A stretch of 5,644 nucleotides of DNA from an uncultured Eubacteriaceae bacterium (GTDB lineage: Bacteria; Bacillota; Clostridia; Eubacteriales; Eubacteriaceae), in the NCBI GenBank assembly GCA_947625585.1, contig CANQOZ010000079.1, forward strand, positions 1 through 5,644. The letters are read 5' to 3'. The position numbers were made by a program, and so were the translations under genes. Shown here one piece after another: positions 1 to 5,225 of this stretch. The notes beneath the pieces are model-generated. The model did no database searches and was not told the DNA's origin. It saw only the letters and a list, made by a program, of their open reading frames with translations. Numbering within the stretch: position 1 is the stretch's first letter; every line of letters begins with the position of its first letter.

Positions 1-340
1 CAGGAGCTCCGTTTCTAGCTTCTTTTGATAATTGGTTATTAAAGGTTGGTGTTAAAAATTCAATAGCTGCTCTAGCACCTAGATAGGAACCACCTATACC
101 AATTACAACTAAAACTTCTGAATCTTCCTGTACTTTCTTAGCAGCTTTTTTAATTCTTTCTAATTCTTCTTTATTATAATCAACCGGTAGATCAATCCAT
201 CCTAAGAAATCATTACCTAATCCTTCTCTGGATAGTAATTCCTTACGGGCATTTTCAACTAATTGACCCATACGGTCTACTTCACGTTGTTCTACGAATT
301 CAAGTGCTGGTTTATAATCGAACTGAATCGTTCCGCTCAT
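1..340 (-). CDS. pgi: Glucose-6-phosphate isomerase, N-terminal part (runs off left edge)
   Basis: Phosphoglucose isomerase interconverts glucose-6-phosphate and fructose-6-phosphate in the cytoplasm, the second step of glycolysis. Translating the minus strand from the ATG at 340 gives 113 codons without a stop, beginning MSGTIQFDYKPALEFVEQ. The segment VVIGIGGSYLGARAA, at about residues 79-93, matches the conserved glycine-rich sugar-phosphate-binding stretch of the PGI/SIS fold, and the following EFLTPTFNN and NGAP are also typical of Firmicutes PGI. The start is well supported: AAGGAG lies at 347-352, 6 nt upstream of the ATG. Family members are about 450 residues, so roughly three quarters of the gene lies outside the window. 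It is transcribed divergently from the kinase gene at 442. Identification is secure; only the N-terminus can be judged. Confidence 0.95.
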   Translation of the reverse strand, partial: MSGTIQFDYKPALEFVEQREVDRMGQLVENARKELLSREGLGNDFLGWIDLPVDYNKEELERIKKAAKKVQEDSEVLVVIGIGGSYLGARAAIEFLTPTFNNQLSKEARNGAP

Positions 341-376
341 TTAAAACTCCTTATAATCGTTTTATGTTCTAATTTT

Positions 377-403
377 ATCATATAAAATTTTTTAAATTTT
401 CCA
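377..403 (-). promoter_or_regulatory. Possible pgi promoter
   Basis: On the minus strand a TATGAT -10-like box (377-382, five of six matches to TATAAT) lies 36 nt upstream of the pgi start codon. A TGGAAA at 398-403 could act as a -35 box, but the spacer is only 15 bp and the match is poor. The region is very AT-rich throughout, so other -10-like words occur by chance. It is the only space available for the pgi promoter unless transcription comes from the far side of the kinase gene. For the divergent kinase gene I see only weak candidates (TTTAAA at 391-396 with TAATAA at 414-419). Confidence 0.35.
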
Positions 404-431
404 TTCATGTGGGTAATAATAATATTTAAGT

Positions 432-435
432 GGAG
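432..435 (+). promoter_or_regulatory. Ribosome binding site that sets the kinase start
   Basis: GGAG at 432-435 is followed by 6 nt (TTTATA) and then ATG at 442. The GTG at 430 that would extend the frame by four codons overlaps this ribosome binding site and has none of its own, so 442 is the preferred start. Confidence 0.75.
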
Positions 436-441
436 TTTATA

Positions 442-1056
442 ATGAAAAATAAAGTTATATACATAGCTAGAGAATTCGGCAGTGGTGGAAGAGATATTGG
501 AAAGATCATATCTAAGACATTAGGCTTTAAATTTTACGATTCAAAACTCGTAGATTTAGCAGCAGGTAGAGGATCTCTTACCCAAGAAAAAGCCGATTAT
601 AATGATGAAAGAGGAGTAAATCCCTGGTTATTCTTCAGTGATTATACAGGTAATTATCAGGATATAACTGGAAACTCAGAACCTGAGTTAATGTTTAAAT
701 ATACATCAGAAATTATAAAGGAGAAGGCAGCTCAGAATAATTGTGTATTCGTTGGCCGTTGTGCAGATTACATCTTAAAAGATGACGATGTAGACTTAAT
801 AAAACTCTTTGTCTACGCCCCCGTTGAATGGCGTATTCAGAGATTAATTGAAACAGAAGACTGTGTTAACGAACATGAAGCTAGAAACCTCTTGAGAAAA
901 AAAGATAGACAGCGTAGTGGGTATTATAGCTATTTTACAGGTGAGGAATATAGGAATCCTTTAAATTATGATTTATGCATTAACTCTTCCTTTTTAGGTG
1001 TTGAAAAAACAGCATTTAGTCTTTGTGAATATTGTAAGAATGTTTTTAAAAACTAG
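442..1056 (+). CDS. Cytidylate kinase-like family protein
   Basis: A 204-residue cytoplasmic P-loop kinase of the cytidylate kinase-like family (Cytidylate_kin2 type). Known or presumed members transfer phosphate from ATP to a nucleoside monophosphate such as CMP, but many have no proven substrate, so I do not assign cmk. The N-terminal IAREFGSGGRDIGK (residues 8-21) contains a P-loop of the form GxxxxGK (15-21), with Ile instead of Ser/Thr after the Lys. YDSKLVDLAA follows (32-41), as is usual where the family reads YD..L. VFVGRCADYIL (102-112) is the conserved second strand. RKKDRQRSGYY (152-162) is the arginine-rich lid that closes over ATP. Length is normal for the family, about 200 residues. 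It starts 101 bp from pgi on the opposite strand, and its downstream neighbour is convergent, so it is probably transcribed alone. No terminator with a clear U-tract follows it; a hairpin without one lies at 1077-1107. Confidence 0.88.
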   Translation: MKNKVIYIAREFGSGGRDIGKIISKTLGFKFYDSKLVDLAAGRGSLTQEKADYNDERGVNPWLFFSDYTGNYQDITGNSEPELMFKYTSEIIKEKAAQNNCVFVGRCADYILKDDDVDLIKLFVYAPVEWRIQRLIETEDCVNEHEARNLLRKKDRQRSGYYSYFTGEEYRNPLNYDLCINSSFLGVEKTAFSLCEYCKNVFKN

Positions 1057-1076
1057 TTCAACTAAGACCAAATAGT

Positions 1077-1107
1077 ATACCTTCACATATTTAATACTTG
1101 AAGGTAT
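1077..1107. repeat. Inverted repeat, 9-bp perfect stem, 3' of the kinase gene
   Basis: ATACCTTCA (1077-1085) and TGAAGGTAT (1099-1107) are exact complements around a 13-nt AT-rich loop. It begins 21 nt after the kinase stop codon, where a terminator or an mRNA 3'-end stabiliser would be expected. There is no T-run on either side, so it is not a standard intrinsic terminator. It could be a processed 3' end, a weak terminator or a protein-binding palindrome. Confidence 0.6.
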
Positions 1108-1159
1108 TGCTAATATTCTAGAGTCTGAATTTGGATATAAAAACTTTACAATTTTAAAA

Positions 1160-1189
1160 TTGACCTATTTCGATTTCAAATGATATTAT
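1160..1189 (+). promoter_or_regulatory. Plus-strand promoter with extended -10
   Basis: TTGACC (1160-1165, five of six matches to the -35 consensus) is separated by 18 bp from TATTAT (1184-1189). The TG at 1181-1182 gives an extended -10 (TGaTATTAT). This is the best-looking sigma-A-type promoter on the plus strand in the window. It points into 1196-1291, where there is no gene but there is a terminator, and toward the 3' end of the convergent glycosyltransferase gene. Confidence 0.6.
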
Positions 1190-1195
1190 AATCAT

Positions 1196-1285
1196 GTATT
1201 TACAACCTCTTGTGTAAAAACATGAGATAAATTGTAAAAAAGGGATAATCACGAAAAGCTCCTGACCACTCAGGAGCTTTTACTA
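1196..1285 (+). ncRNA. Candidate small RNA of about 90 nt
   Basis: This is the interval between the transcription start predicted from the promoter at 1160-1189 and the end of the terminator at 1254-1281. It contains no open frame longer than seven codons and no ribosome binding site. A hairpin is visible near its 5' end: TTTACA (1199-1204) pairs with TGTAAA (1213-1218). The pairing extends outward past one mismatch to CATGT/ACATG (1193-1197 and 1220-1224), partly upstream of the predicted start. The A-rich middle (GTAAAAAAGGGATAA) is single-stranded and contains a G-rich patch. I recognise no known RNA family. The call rests on promoter plus structure plus terminator alone; the region could instead be only the 3' flank of the neighbouring genes. 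Confidence 0.35.
1254..1281. terminator. Bidirectional intrinsic terminator, 12-bp stem
   Basis: AAAAGCTCCTGA (1254-1265) and TCAGGAGCTTTT (1270-1281) form a perfect 12-bp stem with a CCAC loop. Four A's on one side and four T's on the other let it work in both directions. It lies 10 nt past the stop codon of the glycosyltransferase gene on the minus strand, and it is also the natural end of any plus-strand transcript from 1160-1189. The U-tracts are short (four U), with a further U-rich stretch on each side (CTATTTCTA on the plus strand, CCCTTTTTT on the minus strand). Confidence 0.85.
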
Positions 1286-1291
1286 TTTCTA

Positions 1292-2323
1292 CTATTCACT
1301 CAACTTTTTTCTTCTAACTATTCCTTTTAACCGATTCCAACCTCTTGATACGATCTTACCTATTTTTTCACCAACATAATTAAAGGTAGAGTAAGTCATC
1401 TTACACTGAATAAATAGGTAATTTTTGAAATTCCTTGGTTTAAATTCTACTTTCTTCAACTTTTGCATCGACATTAGACCACACTTTAAACCTTCAAGAT
1501 AGTCATCATCATAACCCTGTAAAGTGAAATACAAAAGTTTAATTAGAAAGCCTAGAATAATAAATGGAGAGTTTAGACAAAATTGGAAGAATGGCATATT
1601 CTTGTAAATAATATAGATATTATTTCTAGCTGAATAATAAACCTTCTTCGATGAATATTTATTCCCTCCAGCTAATGTAGCTGATCCGATATGATAGCAC
1701 TTTGCTTTTGGCTGGTAAACATTTCTATATCCTTCTATTAATGCTTTCCAACCGAGATCGACATCTTCAAGATAAGCAAAGTGGTTAATATCAAAATTAC
1801 CAAGTTGTAATAATAAATCCCTTCTATAGATTCCAGCACCAGCACATGAAGAGAATACATAATCTCTTATCATATAATCTGACACAGGATCGCCATCACC
1901 ACGCTTATACACCCAACCAAAAAGGGTATATTCATCCCCTGTATCATCAATAGTTTCAGGTTCGTAGTAACGAATCATTTTAGGTGATACTGAAAAAATT
2001 CTCTCATCAGTATCAATGGTATTAACCATCATTGTTAAAAAATCAGGGTCTTTAAGTTCAACGTCATTGTTTAATAATAAAACATAATCAGTATCAGCTT
2101 CTTCTATTCCCCTATTAACACTTGCAGCAAATCCCATATTATATTCATTCACTAAGATCTTAGCATTATACTTCTTAGCTATTTCTACAGAATTATCTTC
2201 TGAAGCATCATCAACAATGATTGTTTTAAAATCCTTATATTTCTGGTTTTTTAAGGAGTCTAAACAAATTGGGAGTAGTTGTTCTCCATTAAAGTTTGGA
2301 ATAATTACTGTTAAATTTTTCAT
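1292..2323 (-). CDS. Family 2 glycosyltransferase (WbbL/RfbF-like)
   Basis: A 343-residue GT-A fold inverting glycosyltransferase, probably adding a sugar, possibly rhamnose, from a nucleotide-sugar donor to a lipid-linked wall or capsular polysaccharide at the inner face of the membrane. Family marks are clear: MKNLTVIIPNFNG at the N-terminus; VDDAS (37-41), which binds the nucleotide; NNDVE (85-89), the DxD-equivalent metal-binding motif; CAGAGIYRRDLL (160-171), acceptor-loop region; YLEDVDLGWK (184-193), with the ED pair expected to hold the catalytic base; CYHIGSAT (209-216). The segment after RNNIYIIYKNMP (233-244) is hydrophobic to about 268 and may touch the membrane; the last 20 residues are basic. 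I chose ATG 2323 because family alignment starts there. In-frame ATG 2350 and TTG 2365 would add residues encoded by the terminator hairpin. No Shine-Dalgarno precedes any of the three. It lies 48 nt downstream of the autolysin stop codon, with a terminator between. Donor and acceptor cannot be told from sequence. Confidence 0.9.
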   Translation of the reverse strand: MKNLTVIIPNFNGEQLLPICLDSLKNQKYKDFKTIIVDDASEDNSVEIAKKYNAKILVNEYNMGFAASVNRGIEEADTDYVLLLNNDVELKDPDFLTMMVNTIDTDERIFSVSPKMIRYYEPETIDDTGDEYTLFGWVYKRGDGDPVSDYMIRDYVFSSCAGAGIYRRDLLLQLGNFDINHFAYLEDVDLGWKALIEGYRNVYQPKAKCYHIGSATLAGGNKYSSKKVYYSARNNIYIIYKNMPFFQFCLNSPFIILGFLIKLLYFTLQGYDDDYLEGLKCGLMSMQKLKKVEFKPRNFKNYLFIQCKMTYSTFNYVGEKIGKIVSRGWNRLKGIVRRKKLSE

Positions 2324-2326
2324 AGT

Positions 2327-2353
2327 AAAAAAAGGCACAGCCGAAGCCATGCC
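2327..2353 (-). terminator. Intrinsic terminator of the autolysin gene, UUCG loop
   Basis: On the minus strand GGCATGGC (2353-2346) pairs with GCTGTGCC (2341-2334) across a TTCG tetraloop, eight pairs including two G-U wobbles, followed by seven T's (2333-2327). This is a textbook intrinsic terminator with a UUCG loop, beginning 18 nt after the autolysin stop codon. The T-run ends only 3 nt before the ATG of the glycosyltransferase, so it should separate the expression of the two genes. On the plus strand there is no U-tract, so it acts one way. Confidence 0.9.
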
Positions 2354-2371
2354 TAGGATTATCAAAATTTA

Positions 2372-4942
2372 TTAGCTGTAAATATAGTTACAAATTGTCA
2401 CGATCTTAGGAGCATAATTTTTATCAGCTGCCCAAGTTCCTGATAAACCATTGATAGTAGTTGCTCTACCACGGCTTACATAACTAAATCTAGTATCAAT
2501 ACACTGGTTTACTAATGGATCAGTTGAAGCATAAGCTTTTAAGTGCTGAATCTGAGCTCTGATTCCCATTCTAATACCATTAGCATTATCACCATGTCTT
2601 GCTGCAAAGTTTTCACCTGCAACTCCGCCGCCTGTTGCGCCTAGACCTGCGAAGTTAAACTGACTAATGGATACGTCCCCGCCAAATCCTAAGAATGCGG
2701 TTTCTTCCATTGCCTGTGCAAATGCGATGTCTGCACGTACGTTTTCTGTTGCACATTCATCAACATACATCTGGCAGAACTGGTTGAGTGAAACTCCTCT
2801 TGCTACATAGTAGTTCGGGAATTCATGTCCAGCATGCTTTGTATACATCTGAGCTAACTGGGAAGCGTTTGTACCAACGTTGCCCATGATAGGTGTATTA
2901 ACAGAAACCTTTTGAGAAGCTGGTGCAGATGCAGCAGCGTTGACCTGAGTTGTATATTCACCAACGATAGTAACGGCTCCACTATTAATATCACGTGTAT
3001 AAATATGGATATGGTAGGTTCCATTACCTCTGTGGTTAGCTAAGTTAATGGTTCCAATAAATGTATTGTTACCAGCATTCTGAGCTTCATACCAAACTAG
3101 GTCGTCTTGGCCATTCTGATCACTCCAGGTAGGAACTAAGATGGTTTTATCTCCAGGAACGTTGTTAACTGTTACCTGAATTGTATTACCAGTCTGTCCA
3201 CCGATTGTTGTTTTGATCGGGCCTAAATTCTGAGTATTGTTTGCAACTGTATTTGCAGATGAAATCTGAATAGCTTTACCGTCAACCATTTGTTGTAGAT
3301 TGTAGTTATCTACTAAGTAAACATGGGCATTGTAGAGACCATTTCCACCATGTTCAGCTGCAGGAACAAGTTTTCTGTAACTGTTATCAGTTACTTTATC
3401 CATAGCGTACCATTTGAGGTCATCTTGTCCATTGTTTTCTGTCCAAACAGCAACGTTAAGACCACGAATTCCATCTGGGGCTACAAGATTAGTAGCATTT
3501 ACTTCTATATTTCCATTATTGTCAGAGACTTGTACGGTTCCTGTAACAGTATTGAAGTTTACTTCGTTTGCTCCAACAAATTGTTCACTGTTGGTATAAA
3601 CATGAACGAAATATTTACCATAGTCGTTCTTGTGGTCTGATCTATTAATAACTGATTTGTAGCAGTTACCAACCATCTGGGTTCCTTGTGTCCAGACGAT
3701 ATCATCTTGACCATCTTTTTCACTCCAAACAGCGAATTTATATCCATTTGTGCTTCCGAGATTATTAGCATAAGCTACAGCCATTGAAGAGTTTAGCTTT
3801 TCAACTGAAACACCGCTTCTAACGGCTTGTCCAGAAATAGTAACCCTTGGAGCTTCAACAGCGGTGTAGTTACCAGCTGCATCATAAGCATAGACGTGGG
3901 TAATGTATGAGCCAGACTCCATATTATGCTCAGTAGCACTTATGGAACAGGAGAATGTTCCGTTTCCGTTATTAGTACCTTCCTTCCAAACGATATCGTC
4001 TTGTCCATTTGCTTCAGTCCATGTAGCAAATCTAACTACTGAAACACCAACATTATCAGATACGTTAGCTTCTAAACTGAATTCAAGTGAGCTTGTATTC
4101 GTAGCACTTGAATAAACATTATTGATTCTTGGTGTTTCCCTATCGTTAGAGGTAGGAGTTGTTGTAGTTCCAGTACCGCCGCTTCCACCTAGGAATTCAT
4201 TGATAGCAGCAGTGATTCTGTTAGCCGCTTCTATTTTGTAAGCTTCTGTTGAAAGGTATTGAGCTTCTGAAGGATTTGATAGATAACCACCTTCATAAAG
4301 GATTGACGGACAAGTGGAGTGAGCTGGAACATAGTCATTTCTTTCCACTATTTTCCTAAATGCAAGGTTTGGTTCACCATCAAGGTGTCTCTTCATACAT
4401 TCAGCAAATTCCTTAGAACGAGTAGCTTCCGGTCTTGGTGAAGAATCTCTGTATGCGAGTTCCCCTGTAGACCATAATCCAGGAACTGTATAAACTCCTT
4501 CTGTGTCGTAGTCACGATAACTACTCCAGTAGAGTTCATAACCTGAAGAACTTGTACCACCAGAATTGTGGTGGATCGATATTGTTAAGTCCGGATTGAC
4601 GGTTTTCATAGCCGGACCAACATTCCTTAAGTATGAAGCATCCCTTTGGGATAATAGCTTCTGGTTCTGTAATTCAATATCAGTAGTATGTGTTATGTAT
4701 ACTTTATATCCTAAAGAATTAAGCTGTCGAACGACTTTACCTGCTACTTCCTGATTAACTTGAGCTTCAGAAATGTATGGGCTAGTAGCGCCTGAATCGT
4801 AACCCATGCTGTGACCTGGGTTGATAACAACAACTTTTTGATTAGCTCGTGTATAAGCAGAATAAACAGTAAACATTCCGATTATCATCAGAGCTAAGCT
4901 AATTACTACTATTAATTTTTCTTTTCTAGAACTTGATAAAAT
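2372..4942 (-). CDS. Secreted bifunctional autolysin: Amidase_3, four Bsp-like repeats, glucosaminidase
   Basis: An exported peptidoglycan hydrolase of 856 residues if started at ATT 4942. Residues 1-9 (LSSSRKEK after the start) are polar and basic, 10-32 hydrophobic; a signal peptidase site after YTRA (about residue 38) is plausible. Residues 35-251 are a zinc-dependent N-acetylmuramoyl-L-alanine amidase (Amidase_3): zinc ligands His44 in NPGHS, Glu59 in SEAQ and His124 in SIHHN, and catalytic Glu217 in YEGGYLSN are all present. A Gly/Thr linker follows, then four repeats around W-x-x-x-x-GQDD. After an Ala-rich linker, residues 690-856 are a glucosaminidase domain (Pfam Glucosaminidase, GH73-like) with likely catalytic Glu747 in AMEET and the SQFNFAGLGAT motif. 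The enzyme would cut both the stem peptide-MurNAc bond and the glycan strand, as Atl-type autolysins do in daughter-cell separation, but with another domain order and wall-binding module. The first ATG in frame (4888) lacks a ribosome binding site and cuts off the basic start of the signal peptide; it is the fallback start (838 residues). No LysM, SH3 or LPXTG segment is seen. Confidence 0.93.
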   Translation of the reverse strand: MLSSSRKEKLIVVISLALMIIGMFTVYSAYTRANQKVVVINPGHSMGYDSGATSPYISEAQVNQEVAGKVVRQLNSLGYKVYITHTTDIELQNQKLLSQRDASYLRNVGPAMKTVNPDLTISIHHNSGGTSSSGYELYWSSYRDYDTEGVYTVPGLWSTGELAYRDSSPRPEATRSKEFAECMKRHLDGEPNLAFRKIVERNDYVPAHSTCPSILYEGGYLSNPSEAQYLSTEAYKIEAANRITAAINEFLGGSGGTGTTTTPTSNDRETPRINNVYSSATNTSSLEFSLEANVSDNVGVSVVRFATWTEANGQDDIVWKEGTNNGNGTFSCSISATEHNMESGSYITHVYAYDAAGNYTAVEAPRVTISGQAVRSGVSVEKLNSSMAVAYANNLGSTNGYKFAVWSEKDGQDDIVWTQGTQMVGNCYKSVINRSDHKNDYGKYFVHVYTNSEQFVGANEVNFNTVTGTVQVSDNNGNIEVNATNLVAPDGIRGLNVAVWTENNGQDDLKWYAMDKVTDNSYRKLVPAAEHGGNGLYNAHVYLVDNYNLQQMVDGKAIQISSANTVANNTQNLGPIKTTIGGQTGNTIQVTVNNVPGDKTILVPTWSDQNGQDDLVWYEAQNAGNNTFIGTINLANHRGNGTYHIHIYTRDINSGAVTIVGEYTTQVNAAASAPASQKVSVNTPIMGNVGTNASQLAQMYTKHAGHEFPNYYVARGVSLNQFCQMYVDECATENVRADIAFAQAMEETAFLGFGGDVSISQFNFAGLGATGGGVAGENFAARHGDNANGIRMGIRAQIQHLKAYASTDPLVNQCIDTRFSYVSRGRATTINGLSGTWAADKNYAPKIVTICNYIYS
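2939..4135 (-). repeat. Four tandem GBS Bsp-like repeats within the autolysin
   Basis: Four diverged protein repeats of about 94-106 residues, each built around a W-[ST]-[ED]-x-x-GQDD-[IL]-x-W core and ending in an H-x-[HN]-G-x-Y-x-x-H-[VI]-Y strand. The cores read TWTEANGQDDIVW, VWSEKDGQDDIVW, VWTENNGQDDLKW and TWSDQNGQDDLVW, centred near 3990, 3705, 3420 and 3105. They match the GBS Bsp-like repeat family, beta-rich modules of streptococcal and related wall proteins, thought to bind the cell wall. The first copy is preceded by an Ig-like strand pattern (SLEANVSDNVGVSVV). The DNA copies are diverged, so this is an old duplication rather than an unstable repeat. Confidence 0.85.
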
Positions 4943-4949
4943 ATGAGTA

Positions 4950-4956
4950 CCTCCTT
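4950..4956 (-). promoter_or_regulatory. Strong ribosome binding site pointing to an ATT start
   Basis: AAGGAGG on the minus strand (4956-4950) is the strongest Shine-Dalgarno sequence in the window. The in-frame codon at the best distance (7 nt) is ATT 4942-4940. The first in-frame ATG is 61 nt away, too far to be served. No ATG, GTG or TTG lies in frame between them, and a TAA 3-5 nt upstream of GGAGG's end region (codon just before GGA GGT) closes the frame, so the real start must fall after this site. Confidence 0.8.
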
Positions 4957-5001
4957 AGCTTTCATCTCTTCTTTTAAAATCCGGAACTATCCGACACTGG
5001 A

Positions 5002-5045
5002 ATTATATCATAATTGTAACAATTGTAACGATTTTTTTTAAAAAG
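5002..5045 (-). promoter_or_regulatory. Autolysin promoter with AT-rich upstream element
   Basis: On the minus strand a perfect TATAAT (5007-5002) stands 16 bp downstream of GTTACA (5029-5024, four of six matches to the -35 box). Just upstream is a run of T5 followed by A8 (5044-5032 on the minus strand), the kind of A/T tract that acts as an UP element or bends DNA. Transcription would start near 4995, giving a leader of about 53 nt before the ATT start. A short hairpin CGGA-TAGT-TCCG could form in this leader. Confidence 0.6.
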
Positions 5046-5093
5046 ACTTAAACTTCTCTCGATTATCTGCTAAAATATGTAATTGATTGTTAC
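5015..5093. promoter_or_regulatory. Cluster of TGTWAH half-sites (WalR-like) between divergent promoters
   Basis: TGTAAC occurs at 5015-5020 and 5024-5029 as part of an exact 9-bp tandem repeat (AATTGTAAC twice, 5012-5029). TGTAAT at 5078-5083 and TGTTAC at 5088-5093 form a second pair. The 13-bp palindrome AATTGT-A-ACAATT (5012-5024) and an 11-bp copy in the other orientation (ATTGT-T-ACAAT, 5086-5096) are embedded in them. The half-sites fit the WalR (YycF) consensus TGT[AT]A[ACT], and WalR controls autolysin genes in several Firmicutes. The plus-strand pairs are 3 and 4 nt apart rather than the usual 5. On the minus strand TGTTAC-N5-TGATAT (5021-5005) has the right spacing with one mismatch. 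Another palindrome-binding regulator is equally possible. Confidence 0.4.
5048..5076 (+). promoter_or_regulatory. Plus-strand promoter with extended -10, divergent from the autolysin
   Basis: TGCTAAAAT (5068-5076) is an extended -10 box, with five of six matches in TAAAAT. A poor -35 (TTAAAC, 5048-5053) lies 17 bp upstream; extended -10 promoters often tolerate this. Transcription would begin near 5083, just at the TGTTACAAT repeat, and run to the terminator at 5178-5225. Confidence 0.4.
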
Positions 5094-5105
5094 AATTTAG
5101 ATACA

Positions 5106-5134
5106 TCTTCGGAATATGAGATATATTCGGAAGA
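5106..5134. repeat. Imperfect inverted repeat, 12 bp with one mismatch
   Basis: TCTTCGGAATAT (5106-5117) can pair with ATATTCGGAAGA (5123-5134) around a 5-nt GAGAT loop; a single G-G opposition interrupts the stem. It would fold near the 5' end of the plus-strand transcript proposed from 5083, upstream of the G5 run. Confidence 0.5.
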
Positions 5135-5177
5135 AATAAGTAACAGGGGGTGCGTTAAAAGTAGCTAAAAAAGGAAG

Positions 5178-5225
5178 AAAACCTTGATCCTTGAGTTTGA
5201 GCAGGGAATCAAGGTTTTAATTTTT
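5178..5225 (+). terminator. Intrinsic terminator, 11-bp stem
   Basis: AAAACCTTGAT (5178-5188) and ATCAAGGTTTT (5208-5218) form a perfect 11-bp stem, which two C-G pairs could extend across a bulged A. The stem is followed by AATTTTT (5219-5225), giving a U-rich tail on the plus strand. On the minus strand the stem also ends in four T's but is then followed by CTTCC, so it may be weakly bidirectional and could shield the autolysin promoter from transcripts coming from the right edge. The loop of about 19 nt is larger than usual. Confidence 0.75.

Larger units (their letters stand above)
5083..5225 (+). ncRNA. Candidate non-coding transcript or orphan leader, about 140 nt
   Basis: This interval runs from the start predicted for the promoter at 5048-5076 to the terminator U-tract. 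It holds an imperfect 12-bp hairpin (5106-5134), a G5 run (5146-5150) that resembles a ribosome binding site, and the terminator hairpin. No convincing gene follows the G-run: the frame after it (VAKKGRKP, from GTA 5161) has no legal start codon and ends after eight codons. A 17-codon frame from TTG 5184 overlaps the terminator. It may be a regulatory RNA, an attenuated leader whose gene has been lost, or chance. I recognise no known RNA family. Confidence 0.3.

Noticed and set aside
430..441. GTG start at 430 for the kinase, adding four residues
   Set aside because: The GTG overlaps the GGAG that serves ATG 442, has no ribosome binding site of its own, and the added residues precede the conserved N-terminal strand.
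1194..1217. Seven-codon frame MYLQPLV as a leader peptide
   Set aside because: There is no ribosome binding site, the ATG is at or before the predicted transcript start, and no regulated gene follows on that strand.
3323..3640. Plus-strand frame of 105 codons inside the autolysin
   Set aside because: It lies wholly antisense to a well-supported gene, resembles no protein family, and owes its openness to the codon pattern of the repeat region.
3559..3771. Minus-strand frame of 70 codons overlapping the autolysin in another register
   Set aside because: It is a shifted shadow of the Bsp-like repeat coding sequence, without a ribosome binding site.
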